Under the pieces are notes generated by a model. It did no database searches. It saw nothing but the letters and a program-made list of their open reading frames with translations, and was not told where the DNA came from. DNA of 64,000 bases from an uncultured Bacteroidales bacterium (GTDB taxonomy: Bacteria; Bacteroidota; Bacteroidia; Bacteroidales; Muribaculaceae): positions 1-64,000 of the forward strand of contig CACZNH010000006.1 in NCBI GenBank assembly GCA_902782465.1, read 5' to 3'. A program made the translations under genes and the position numbers. Of this stretch, positions 54,638 through 62,598 are shown piece by piece (within the stretch, counting starts at the first letter, position 1; every line of letters starts with the position of its first letter).

Positions 54638-56461
54638 CTATTTGTGGGTGATGCGGTAGATGGTGCCCTCGATGAGGGAGCAGTAGATGTCACCGTTCTC
54701 ATCGACCTCAAAACCGTTGACCTCACTGGAGCCCATGCTGTAAGTGAACACCAACTTGTGGTTTTTGGCATTGACAACGGCAAGCATTCCATGGCGGGAA
54801 CCACAGTAGATGTAGCTATCATGTTCAAGGACTATGCACGGTGCATGTTCGTAGCCAAAGCCCAGATCTCTCCTCCACAAAAATTCATAACCCTTGCCAG
54901 TACCCATGCCGATGAGTTCGCCGTCCATCGTCTTAGCATAAGCCACCTTGCCGTCGGCACTGCATCCCAGGCTCTCGCGCACCTTGAAAACATTCTTCTC
55001 TCGCCACAGTTGCTGGCCGGTCTTTCGGTCTATACCGGTTGACGTACGGTCGGGCGCAACAATGACAACCCGCTCAGTCGTCACAACAGGCACCACATTG
55101 CCGGGACTGAAGAGGATCACGTCGCGGCCATTGTTCCATTTCCATTGCAGCTTACCTGTTTTACGGTTAAGTGAGCGCAGATAAGTATCCCAGGCGCCAA
55201 AGATAACGTCGTTGCCATCCACAGCAGGCTCAGCCTGACAGTAGCTGTCGATGCTGTCGTAATGCCACAAGAGGCGGTGACGTTTCACATCCCACGCCTG
55301 GAAGGTCTTGTAACCGCCCTGATAGAGGATGCCGTCACGCACGAGACCATCGGCAACATAGGGGCCGGCTGCTTCATATTGCCATTTGGCTTTGCCCGAT
55401 TTCTTGTCGAGCCAGACTAGGCGCTTGTCGCTCGTGGGCAAGACAACATACTTGTCACCCACGGCGGGACGCGAGAACAGCATGGCATCGGTCTTGTACT
55501 GCCAAAGCAACTCGCCAGACTGCTTGTCTATTGCCTTGCAGTAACCCAAGGAATTGCCAAAATAGAGGTTTTTGTCATCTACACCCACTCGGGTAAAAAC
55601 CGAAGCGTTGTCGGCGAACACACGCTGAATATCGAAACCATCAGGCACCTTATATTCTTGCTGGAGCAACTCTGGCGTATAATAGTCCAGGTTGATGTGA
55701 TAAGCATACATTGGCTGGGCTTCAGCACCAATCACCTTATTATATACATATATCCATTGACGGTCCAGGTCAATGTTCATCAGCGTGTAACCGTAATCCT
55801 CATTGCCCATGTTCAGGCAGCGTACCATCACGCCATTGATACCATCGGTCTCGTAGAGGCGCCAACGGTGGTAGTGTCCGCACTGGTGAGTAATGACGGG
55901 ATATTTCTTGAGGATATCGACATAGTCGCGGTAGTTGTCCAGGTCGTCAAGGATAGGATAGTGGTTCACACTCAATACCTGCATGCCTGGCTTGACCATC
56001 ACGTTGAGGGTGCTGTCGAGCCACAACAGGTCTTCCTGCTTAATGTGTCCGTCGCCCATCTTCATGAACGGGCCGCAGTTCATGCCTATCACCACCAGAT
56101 TGTCGATGGTAAAGACAAAACGGTCGGTGCCCCACAGGTCGGTAAAGGTTTTGCATGCACTTTGGCTCCAAGTGAGCTCGTGGTTGCCGGGGATGACATA
56201 CAGCGGATGCTTGATGCCGTCAAGGATGTCCTTGACAAGCAGCAACTGGTCGTCATTGCCCTCGGTAGTGAGGTCACCTGTCATCATCACAGCATCGACG
56301 TCGAGGGTATTGATTTCGGTCACGGCTTCGCGCAGTTTGCCCTCATTGGCATTGCCCGGATTGACATGCACATCACTGAGGATGGCCAACTTTACCACCC
56401 CACCCTGCATGGCGAGTGCCACCGTCAGCACCGCCATCATTATCAACAATCTTCTCATCAT
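54638..56461 (-). CDS. Exported calcineurin-like phosphoesterase with PQQ-type beta-propeller
   Basis: About 607 residues from MMRRLLIMMAVLTVALA (ATG at 56461, or the next at 56458). A longer reading from 56533 has no signal-like start. The signal peptide is followed by a metallophosphatase domain: SDVHVNPGN, MTGDLTTEG, IPGNHELTW and CGHYHRWR, the DxH, GDxx, GNHE and GHxH metal sites. The C-terminal part (about 290-607) is a beta-propeller with repeated GELLWQYKT, GKAKWQYEA, HRLLWHYDS, GKLQWKWNN and GQQLWREKN motifs, as in PQQ/BamB-like domains. A periplasmic phosphatase with a propeller for partner or substrate binding is likely; the substrate is unknown. Confidence 0.9.
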   Translation of the reverse strand: MMRRLLIMMAVLTVALAMQGGVVKLAILSDVHVNPGNANEGKLREAVTEINTLDVDAVMMTGDLTTEGNDDQLLLVKDILDGIKHPLYVIPGNHELTWSQSACKTFTDLWGTDRFVFTIDNLVVIGMNCGPFMKMGDGHIKQEDLLWLDSTLNVMVKPGMQVLSVNHYPILDDLDNYRDYVDILKKYPVITHQCGHYHRWRLYETDGINGVMVRCLNMGNEDYGYTLMNIDLDRQWIYVYNKVIGAEAQPMYAYHINLDYYTPELLQQEYKVPDGFDIQRVFADNASVFTRVGVDDKNLYFGNSLGYCKAIDKQSGELLWQYKTDAMLFSRPAVGDKYVVLPTSDKRLVWLDKKSGKAKWQYEAAGPYVADGLVRDGILYQGGYKTFQAWDVKRHRLLWHYDSIDSYCQAEPAVDGNDVIFGAWDTYLRSLNRKTGKLQWKWNNGRDVILFSPGNVVPVVTTERVVIVAPDRTSTGIDRKTGQQLWREKNVFKVRESLGCSADGKVAYAKTMDGELIGMGTGKGYEFLWRRDLGFGYEHAPCIVLEHDSYIYCGSRHGMLAVVNAKNHKLVFTYSMGSSEVNGFEVDENGDIYCSLIEGTIYRITHK

Positions 56462-56562
56462 ATACTTGAACTCTTTTTTATAATCAATCCACAAAGTTAG
56501 TGTTTTTATCCCAAACGGCCAAAAAACCGACAACTGAAAACTGAGAACTGAAAACTTTTCAG

Positions 56563-56570
56563 TACCTTTG
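56563..56570 (+). promoter_or_regulatory. Bacteroidetes -7 box (TACCTTTG) very close to the LolC/E-type start
   Basis: TACCTTTG ends only 6 bases before the ATG at 56577. If used, the transcript would begin at or within a few bases of the ATG, with no room for a ribosome-binding site. Confidence 0.55.
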
Positions 56571-56576
56571 CGGTCG

Positions 56577-57830
56577 ATGAATCACGAACTATATATAGCA
56601 CGGCGCATGACATTGAACGGCGAACGTCGTAAAGGCTCACCCAGCCTGACTGTCGCCCTCGTGGGCATCGTGCTTGCCGTGGTCGTAATGATTCTGTCCA
56701 TCGCCATCGTCATGGGCTTCAAAGGCGAGATTTCGGGAAAAATCATGCACCTTGACGCACACCTCAGGGTATCGAATGCCGCCCTGGGCATCGATGAGAA
56801 CTACGCCACCGTCAACGGCCGCGAGGTGCGTGAGGCGATTGCCGAAAACGGCGATTTTGCACCAAAAGCCGAAAGCATCAGCCTCATTGCCGACAAGAGT
56901 GCCATCCTCAAGACCGATGAGGACTTCATGGGCATCATCATGCGTGGCGTGGACGAGGGTTATGACTGGCGCTATCTCAAGAGCAAGATGGTCGAAGGCA
57001 GTGAGCCAGTGGTTAGCGACACCGCATCGGCCAACCAAATCGCCATCTCCAGGACCGTTGCCGACCGTCTGCAGCTTCATGCCGGCGACAAGGTGCTCAC
57101 CTACTTCATCGATGACAAAATCAAGGTGAGGAACTTGACGATTTCAGGCATCTTCGAGACCGACCTCGAAGCCTTTGACAATGCCTACATCGTCGGCGGC
57201 ATCGGTATCGTACAGGGCGTGAACGGCTGGCACGGCGACAAGGGTACCCAGGTAGCGGTGAATATGAAAGACACTCGCGACCTGGAGGCTGACGCCTATG
57301 ACCTCTATGCCCTGTTGGCCGAGAACACCGTGAAACGAGAAAGCAAGAACCTGTTTGTCGTTACCACGACCCAACAGAATAACCTGCCGTTTTTCGCCTG
57401 GTTGCAGATGCTGGACATGAATGTGGTCATCATCCTCACGCTGATGATGATTGTGGCGGCGTTCACACTCATCTCGGCGATGCTGATGATTGTGCTGGAG
57501 CGCATCCGCATCATCGGCAACTTCAAGGCGATGGGCGCCAGCAACGGCAGCATCCGCCGCATCTTCATCTACCTGACGGGAAAACTCATCCTCAAGGCGC
57601 TCATTATCGGCAACATCATCGGCATCGGGCTGGCGTTGTTGCAGAAGTACTGCCACATCGTGCGTCTTGACCCCACGGCCTACTATATGCCTTACGTGCC
57701 CATCCACCTGAGCATTCCCGCCCTGGTCATGCTCAATGTGGGCATCATCATCGTGTCCTACCTGACGCTGCTCGGCGCCAGCCACATTATCTCAACCATC
57801 AAGCCCACGGCTACGATGCGCTTCGAGTAA
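56577..57830 (+). CDS. LolC/LolE-type ABC transporter permease
   Basis: A 417-residue FtsX/LolC-E-type permease. It starts NHELYIARRMTLNGERR, typical for the group. One N-terminal helix (about residues 28-50) is followed by a large periplasmic MacB-like domain (about 51-270) and three C-terminal helices, including LTLMMIVAAFTLISAMLMIV. LolC/E pairs with the ATPase LolD to release lipoproteins from the inner membrane to the carrier LolA. No lolD or lolA is adjacent, so it would use an ATPase encoded elsewhere. The ATG at 56577 is preferred over 56568 because it lies just after a -7 box and preserves the ELYIARR start. Confidence 0.9.
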   Translation: MNHELYIARRMTLNGERRKGSPSLTVALVGIVLAVVVMILSIAIVMGFKGEISGKIMHLDAHLRVSNAALGIDENYATVNGREVREAIAENGDFAPKAESISLIADKSAILKTDEDFMGIIMRGVDEGYDWRYLKSKMVEGSEPVVSDTASANQIAISRTVADRLQLHAGDKVLTYFIDDKIKVRNLTISGIFETDLEAFDNAYIVGGIGIVQGVNGWHGDKGTQVAVNMKDTRDLEADAYDLYALLAENTVKRESKNLFVVTTTQQNNLPFFAWLQMLDMNVVIILTLMMIVAAFTLISAMLMIVLERIRIIGNFKAMGASNGSIRRIFIYLTGKLILKALIIGNIIGIGLALLQKYCHIVRLDPTAYYMPYVPIHLSIPALVMLNVGIIIVSYLTLLGASHIISTIKPTATMRFE

Positions 57831-57872
57831 CCCGTCTATTCGTCCATCCATCCATTGAGGTTAGGGGCTAGA

Positions 57873-58092
57873 GATTAGTGATTAGTGATTAGTGATTAGT
57901 GATTAGTGATTAGTGATTTGGAGTGAGACGATAGTAATAATACTGAAAACTGACAACTGAAAACTGAAAACTGACAACTGAAAACTGACAACTGAAAACT
58001 GACAACTGAAAACTGACAACTGAAAACTGACAACTGAAAACTGACAACTGAAAATTGAAAACTGAAAACTGAAAACTGAAAACTGAAAACTA
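57873..58092. repeat. Long double heptamer array (LolC/E to preA gap)
   Basis: Six perfect copies of GATTAGT (57873-57914) are followed, after about 28 bases, by roughly 21 heptamers (57943-58092) in which CTGAAAA alternates with CTGACAA and then becomes uniform CTGAAAA. It is the longest array in the window. On the minus strand the TTTTCAG reading is open and makes a spurious ORF. Confidence 0.9.
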
Positions 58093-58100
58093 TATAAATT

Positions 58101-59567
58101 ATGAAAAAGATCCAGATGAACATGAAAGAAGAAGCGGCACGTTGCCTGCTGTGTGAGAATGCGCCCTGCAGCCGCGCCTGCGGCAAGGGCGACGTGGCAA
58201 GGGCCATCCGTGCCATACGTTTTGACAACGAGGGCATTGCTCGCCAGTGGCTGGAAGGTTGCGACGATAGCGACCTTGAGAAAGCCGAGCAGGCATGCAT
58301 CCACTATGACCGACCCATCCGCATCCGCGAGATGGTGAGCCAGCTGCCCGAGGCTGCCCGTGCCGACCTGCCGAGCCTGGCTATCGACTTCTGCGGGATA
58401 CACTGCGAGAACCCGTTTTTCCTCGCCTCGTCATCGATTTGCACCAACTACGAGATGGTGGCACGCGCCTTTGATGCCGGCTGGGCAGGCGTCTTCTACA
58501 AGACCATCTGCCTGGATGACATCAACGAGGTGTCGCCCCGCTTTGACGTCGTTCACCGTGAGGGCAACAAGGGTGACTTCACTGCCTTACGCAACATGGA
58601 GCAGTTGAGCGAGAACCCTGTCGATGTCGATTTTGACATCCTGAGCCGACTCAAGAAGGACTACCCCAACAAGGTTGTGGTGGCCTCTATCATGGGCTCT
58701 ACCGAGGAGCAGTGGATTGAATTGGCCAAGATGGCCGAGGCTGCCGGTGTCGATGCCGTGGAGCTGAACTTCTCGTGCCCGCAGATGCGTCTGGCAGGCA
58801 TGGGCAGCGACGTGGGCCAGGACCCCGAGCTGGTGACCTTCTACACCGCCTATGTCAAGCACTCGGTGACCATTCCCGTCATCCCCAAGATGACCCCCAA
58901 CATCACGATGATGAGCAACCCCGCCATGGGCTCCTACTTTGCCGGTGCCGATGCCATCAGCGCCATCAACACCATCAAGAGCGTCACCATGGACGAGCGG
59001 GCCGAGGTATCGGGCAAGTGGACCGTGTCGGGACTGTCGGGACGCGCCGTCAAGCCCATCGCCCTGCGCTTCATCCTCGAGATGGCACAGAATCCCGTGA
59101 TGAAGAACCTGCGCCTGAGCGGTATCGGCGGCATCGAGACCTGGCAAGACGCCCTCCAGTTCATCCAGCTGGGATGCAGCAACCTGCAGGTGTGCACCGC
59201 CGTCATGCAGTATGGCTACCGCATCATCGACGACCTCACCCTGGGTCTGCAGCACTACATGGCCAGCCGTGGCATCACCAAGTTGTCAACGCTCGTGGGT
59301 GAGCAGCTGCCCAACTTTGTCAAGCCCAGCGACATGGACCGTGACACCATCGTCTTCCCCATCATCGACAGCGACAAGTGCATCGGTTGCGGCAGGTGCT
59401 ACGTCTCCTGCATGGACGGCGGCCACCAGGCCATCACCTTCGGCGATGACCGCAAGCCCCACGTCGTGGGCAACAAGTGCGTAGGCTGCCACCTGTGCCG
59501 CCTCGTCTGCCCCACCGGCGCCATCAACGTCTCCAAGCGAGTCCCGAAAAGAGTTTTTAAGAGTTAG
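58101..59567 (+). CDS. preA: PreA-like dihydropyrimidine dehydrogenase/FMN-iron-sulfur protein
   Basis: A 488-residue flavoprotein like PreA, the FMN subunit of NAD-dependent dihydropyrimidine dehydrogenase. Residues 12-60 form an extra N-terminal iron-sulfur helical segment with Cys15, Cys18, Cys23 and Cys27, like that of PreT or DPYD. A dihydroorotate dehydrogenase-like FMN barrel follows (VELNFSCPQM, MGSDVGQDPELV, GLSGRAVKPIALRF, SGIGGIETWQDA). The C-terminus has two [4Fe-4S] motifs: CIGCGRCYVSC and CVGCHLCRLVC. No PreT-type FAD/NADH subunit is next to it. It probably reduces uracil/thymine or a related ring, but another substrate is possible. Confidence 0.87.
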   Translation: MKKIQMNMKEEAARCLLCENAPCSRACGKGDVARAIRAIRFDNEGIARQWLEGCDDSDLEKAEQACIHYDRPIRIREMVSQLPEAARADLPSLAIDFCGIHCENPFFLASSSICTNYEMVARAFDAGWAGVFYKTICLDDINEVSPRFDVVHREGNKGDFTALRNMEQLSENPVDVDFDILSRLKKDYPNKVVVASIMGSTEEQWIELAKMAEAAGVDAVELNFSCPQMRLAGMGSDVGQDPELVTFYTAYVKHSVTIPVIPKMTPNITMMSNPAMGSYFAGADAISAINTIKSVTMDERAEVSGKWTVSGLSGRAVKPIALRFILEMAQNPVMKNLRLSGIGGIETWQDALQFIQLGCSNLQVCTAVMQYGYRIIDDLTLGLQHYMASRGITKLSTLVGEQLPNFVKPSDMDRDTIVFPIIDSDKCIGCGRCYVSCMDGGHQAITFGDDRKPHVVGNKCVGCHLCRLVCPTGAINVSKRVPKRVFKS

Positions 59568-59623
59568 GAGTTAGAGGTTAGGAGTTAGGAGTTAGCCCTC
59601 TAAGGTCTAACGTCTAAGGTCTA
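59563..59623. repeat. Inverted heptamer array with GAGTTAG/CTAAGGT words (preA/next gene gap)
   Basis: GAGTTAG words on the left meet CCCT and then CTAAGGT/CTAACGT/CTAAGGT words. The arms are again complementary. The left arm begins inside the preA stop codon. The GGATG core is absent. Confidence 0.8.
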
Positions 59624-59626
59624 AAT

Positions 59627-60031
59627 ATGAACCATTTCATCGTTGCCATCATCAGCAGCCTGGTCATCGCTTTGACATCAACAGCGATGATTCCTGAGTC
59701 TTGTTCTTTTGAACCGACGTCGATAGCCCTTGCTGCGGTCAAAAAGACTAAAAGCAAGAAGAAAACCCGCAAAAAGACTCAAAAGAAAAAGACCAGTAAA
59801 AAGAAAACGACACGCAAGAAAACGTCTTACGTCAACAAATACTGGGAACTCGGCTATGATGATGGCTACGAGGACGGTTATAACGATGGCGCAGACGGCG
59901 GCGCATTCGAGGACGACTACGACCCGCAAACCAACCTGCGCGGCAAGGCCCGACAGCAATACCTCGAAGGCTACGAAACAGGCTACGAGGAAGGTTTCAT
60001 CGATGGCCGTGCCGACCGCGAAGGCTGGTAG
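59627..60031 (+). CDS. Small exported polyampholytic protein
   Basis: A 134-residue protein with a hydrophobic start (MNHFIVAIISSLVIALTST). The middle (about residues 38-66) is almost all K, T, R and S in KKKT/RKKT repeats. The rest is acidic and glycine/tyrosine-rich: YDDGYEDGYNDGADGG, then EGYETGYEEGFIDGRADREG, a GYxxGxxxG style repeat. I do not recognise a family. The sharp switch from very basic to very acidic suggests self-association or surface binding, an inference only. It ends 230 bases before the tRNA promoter; the intervening DNA shows nothing further. Confidence 0.7.
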   Translation: MNHFIVAIISSLVIALTSTAMIPESCSFEPTSIALAAVKKTKSKKKTRKKTQKKKTSKKKTTRKKTSYVNKYWELGYDDGYEDGYNDGADGGAFEDDYDPQTNLRGKARQQYLEGYETGYEEGFIDGRADREGW

Positions 60032-60239
60032 TGGAGCAGAACAGCCCGTGCCAATCCAGCCGACGCCACCTAAATCCATCCATTCGGCGGAACGATTTTG
60101 CGTAAGGGGGAGAATAAGGGTTGCACATGGACGAAAAGACGAATAGATGAAAATCAATGTGGAGAGGTCATAAGCAGAGGTGAAAACGCTGCCCTTTTTG
60201 CCCTAATGGAATTTTTTTTGAAAAAAAGTTGGATTTTTT

Positions 60240-60270
60240 CTTGGTGGTAACAAAAAAAGCAGTACCTTTG
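60240..60270 (+). promoter_or_regulatory. Bacteroidetes promoter for tRNA-Gln
   Basis: CTTG at 60240-60243 (-33) is followed by a 19-base spacer and TACCTTTG at 60263-60270 (-7). The tRNA begins 18 bases on. Confidence 0.7.
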
Positions 60271-60287
60271 CAGTCGCAATTAGGAAT

Positions 60288-60358
60288 TGTCCTGTGGTGT
60301 AATGGTAGCACATCGGATTCTGGTTCCGCTTGCGAGGGTTCGAATCCTTCCAGGACAA
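60288..60358 (+). tRNA. tRNA-Gln (anticodon CTG)
   Basis: TGTCCTG (60288-60294) pairs perfectly with CAGGACA (60351-60357). A D-arm with AATGGTAG, an anticodon loop TTCTGGT giving anticodon CTG (glutamine, CAG), and a T-arm GAGGG-TTCGAAT-CCTTC are present. CCA is not encoded. It has its own promoter and terminator. Confidence 0.93.
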
Positions 60359-60365
60359 CAACGAG

Positions 60366-60393
60366 AAGTGACCCTTAAACAAGGTCACTTTTT
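60366..60393 (+). terminator. Terminator after tRNA-Gln
   Basis: AAGTGACC (60366-60373) pairs with GGTCACTT (60383-60390), followed by TTTTTG. Confidence 0.85.
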
Positions 60394-60517
60394 GTGTGAA
60401 ATCTTGTGCAAACCGAATGCCATGAAGGCTTGCCTTCAAATGGCTGAGGTGCAGCCAAGATTGCACATTTGTGAATATTAAATAACTTATTTAAAAATTT
60501 AAACTGTTAGATTTATT

Positions 60518-61111
60518 ATGGCAACAAAGATCAGATTGCAGCGCCACGGTCACAAGGACTATGCGTTCTATCCCATTGTTATTGCCGATAGCAGGGCACC
60601 ACGAGATGGTAGATTTATTGAAAGGATTGGTTCTTATAACCCCAACACTAATCCTGCTACCATCAGTTTGAATTTCGAACGTGCACTCTATTGGGTAAAC
60701 GTAGGTGCAATTCCCACCGACACTGTACGCAACATTCTCTCCCGCGAGGGTGTGATGCTGATGAAGCACCTCCAGGGCGGCGTCAAGAAGGGCGCTTTCA
60801 CCGAGGAGGAGGCCAAGAAGCGTTTCGAGGCCTGGAAGGCCGAGAAGCAGGCTAAGCTCGACGCTATCCGCAACAAGGAGCGCGACGACAAGAAGGCTGC
60901 TGACAAGAAGACCATCGCTGAGGAGGCCAAGAAGAACGAGGCCAAGGCCGAGGCCGTAGCCAAGAAGAAAGCCGAGATCGCTGCCGCTAAGGCTGCTGCC
61001 GAGGCTGAGGCTGCCAAGGCTGCTCAGGAGGCCGCTGCTGCCGAGGCTCCCGCCGAGGAAGCTCCCGCCGCTGAGGCTCCCGCTGAAGAGGCTCCCGCCG
61101 CTGAGGCATAA
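60518..61111 (+). CDS. rpsP: 30S ribosomal protein bS16 with long acidic/alanine-rich tail
   Basis: bS16 of the small ribosomal subunit, 197 residues. The first 85 residues are the S16 fold: [39 protein letters not shown] and the [15 protein letters not shown] region. Escherichia coli S16 ends near residue 82. The rest is an extension of about 110 residues rich in K, E and A, ending in tandem [10 protein letters not shown] repeats. Extended S16 is, to my knowledge, usual in Bacteroidetes. A 14-bp terminator stem follows. Confidence 0.96.
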   Translation: MATKIRLQRHGHKDYAFYPIVIADSRAPRDGRFIERIGSYNPNTNPATISLNFERALYWVNVGAIPTDTVRNILSREGVMLMKHLQGGVKKGAFTEEEAKKRFEAWKAEKQAKLDAIRNKERDDKKAADKKTIAEEAKKNEAKAEAVAKKKAEIAAAKAAAEAEAAKAAQEAAAAEAPAEEAPAAEAPAEEAPAAEA

Positions 61112-61137
61112 GAAGAACCCCGTTCTTTTTACAAACC

Positions 61138-61172
61138 ACAAGCTCTCGACCAAACGGTCGGGAGCTTGTTTT
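61138..61172. terminator. Terminator after rpsP
   Basis: ACAAGCTCTCGACC (61138-61151) pairs with GGTCGGGAGCTTGT (61156-61169) with one G-U, 4-base loop, followed by TTTGTTT. It serves rpsP and may also end the convergent licD transcript. Confidence 0.85.
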
Positions 61173-61198
61173 GTTTATCTGTTTTCAGTTTTCAGTTG

Positions 61199-61999
61199 TC
61201 AGGAATCGTAGAATTCCAGTTTCTCGACGTGGTGCTCGACGTTGTCGAGATTGGGCAGGCTCATGTAGTCACCAAATTGGGAGCGCAGCATGTGGTCACT
61301 GTTGCCCGGAACCGACAGCTCAACCCCCTCAAACTGATGAGTTGTCAAGGGGAAGATGTCTTTTTCGTCATAGACGATGTGAAATGGGATACCGAAATCG
61401 TAGGTCAGCGTCTTGCCGCCCGTCAACCGACAGAAAGCGCGCAGTATCGGGAATGAGATATTGCGGTTGAACCAGGTGAGTGCCCGGATTTTGCGCAGGG
61501 CGTTCTCGCTGCCATTGCCGTTGCGGTAGAGCGTGTAGGCATAGCTCTGCAGGCGCAGGCGCTGCAACGGCAGGTGCAACTTGTCGAAGGGTATCAGGTC
61601 GATGAAGATGCCACGGTAAGTGAACGCACGGTCGTATGCCCCCTCGTCAAGGAAGGAACGCGTGTCACGCAACTTGGCGAAGAAATAGAAATAGTTCTTG
61701 TCCGTCTGGTTGGTCTGCAAGACCATGTGATCGGGCAGTTCAGCGGGCAGGACTTCCATCAGCCGCAGGTAATCCTTGCGCATCAGCCCCACGTCCAGGT
61801 CATCATCCCAGGGGATGAATCCGTTGTGACGAACGGCGCCCAGCAACGTACCTCCATACAGGAAATAAGGGATATCATATTTCCTGCAAACCCTGTCCAC
61901 CTCGGTCACCATCTCGAGCATCACCAGCTGCTGGCGACGCAAGGGTGACCCCTCGGGATTAAACCGTGCCTTGAGTTCTTCGGCATTAATGTTTGCCAT
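61199..61999 (-). CDS. LicD-family phosphotransferase
   Basis: A 266-residue LicD-family protein. The core motif FLYGGTLLGAVRHNGFIPWD with the acidic DDDLDVG (Asp65-Asp69) matches LicD/fukutin nucleotidyltransferase-like enzymes. These transfer phosphocholine, phosphoribitol or phosphoglycerol from a CDP-activated donor to glycans. A divergent gene encodes a TagD-like cytidylyltransferase, which could supply a CDP-linked donor. The actual phospho-group is not known. It has a -7 box at 62023-62030. Confidence 0.9.
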   Translation of the reverse strand: MANINAEELKARFNPEGSPLRRQQLVMLEMVTEVDRVCRKYDIPYFLYGGTLLGAVRHNGFIPWDDDLDVGLMRKDYLRLMEVLPAELPDHMVLQTNQTDKNYFYFFAKLRDTRSFLDEGAYDRAFTYRGIFIDLIPFDKLHLPLQRLRLQSYAYTLYRNGNGSENALRKIRALTWFNRNISFPILRAFCRLTGGKTLTYDFGIPFHIVYDEKDIFPLTTHQFEGVELSVPGNSDHMLRSQFGDYMSLPNLDNVEHHVEKLEFYDS

Positions 62000-62022
62000 A
62001 ATCTTTACTTTTAGAATTGATG

Positions 62023-62030
62023 CAAAATTA
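62023..62030 (-). promoter_or_regulatory. Bacteroidetes -7 box (TAATTTTG) for licD
   Basis: The minus strand reads TAATTTTG, 24 bases before the licD ATG. Confidence 0.6.
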
Positions 62031-62104
62031 CTGAAAATACACCGTTTAGCGCATGATCAGGACAGTTTTTTCTCCAACAGTGACGAATAATGACAAAAAT
62101 AGAC

Positions 62105-62112
62105 TAATTTTG
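62105..62112 (+). promoter_or_regulatory. Bacteroidetes -7 box (TAATTTTG) for the TagD-like gene
   Basis: TAATTTTG ends 27 bases before the ATG at 62140. It is identical in sequence to the divergent licD box 75 bases away. Confidence 0.6.
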
Positions 62113-62139
62113 CACGATTCTAATCATCAAATATAAGCT

Positions 62140-62574
62140 ATGACAATAGGATATACTACAGGCGTTTATGACCTTTTCCATATCGGGCACCTGAACCTGC
62201 TGAAGAATGCCAAGGGCATGTGTGACAAACTGATTGTGGGTGTCACCGTTGACGAGTTGGTCGCCTACAAAGGCAAGAAAGCTATGATACCCTTTGAGGA
62301 CCGCATCGAGATTGTGCGCAGCATCAAGTATGTTGACGCCGCCGTTCCGCAATATGACATGAACAAGCTGGAGGCGTGCAAGAAGCTGGGTGCCAAGTTC
62401 CTGTTCGTCGGCGACGACTGGTACGGAACCGAGAAGTGGCAGCAGTACGAGAAGGAATTTGCCGAGGCAGGCATCAAAATCGTCTATTTCCCCTACACCA
62501 AGGGCATCTCCTCGACCCAGATTACCAAGGCGCTCAATGCCGTGCGCGGCCATGACCTGCAAGACGTCAAATAA
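62140..62574 (+). CDS. TagD-like glycerol-3-phosphate cytidylyltransferase family
   Basis: A 144-residue nucleotidyltransferase of the TagD/HIGH family. The ATP/CTP motif HIGH is His14-His17 in YDLFHIGHLNLL. Then come a RSIKYVDAAVPQ segment (near residue 60), GDDWYGTEKW (near 92-101; compare GDDWEGKF in Bacillus TagD) and ISSTQI near 126. It would make a CDP-alcohol such as CDP-glycerol from the phosphate and CTP, but the true substrate is uncertain. It is followed by the asparagine-synthase-like gene (24 bases) and is divergent from licD. Confidence 0.88.
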   Translation: MTIGYTTGVYDLFHIGHLNLLKNAKGMCDKLIVGVTVDELVAYKGKKAMIPFEDRIEIVRSIKYVDAAVPQYDMNKLEACKKLGAKFLFVGDDWYGTEKWQQYEKEFAEAGIKIVYFPYTKGISSTQITKALNAVRGHDLQDVK

Positions 62575-62598
62575 CCAACAAACATCATAACCAAAATC

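Noticed and set aside
57943..58092. Possible CRISPR array
   Set aside because: Repeats are 7 bases in direct tandem without spacers, and no cas gene is present.
57896..58403. Minus-strand ORFs with repeated FSVFSFQ-type peptides
   Set aside because: They are the open reading of the TTTTCAG heptamer array and overlap preA antisense; no start or codon bias supports a gene.
60518..61111. Frameshift or fusion explaining the long rpsP tail
   Set aside because: The frame is continuous and extended alanine/glutamate-rich S16 tails are expected in this phylum.
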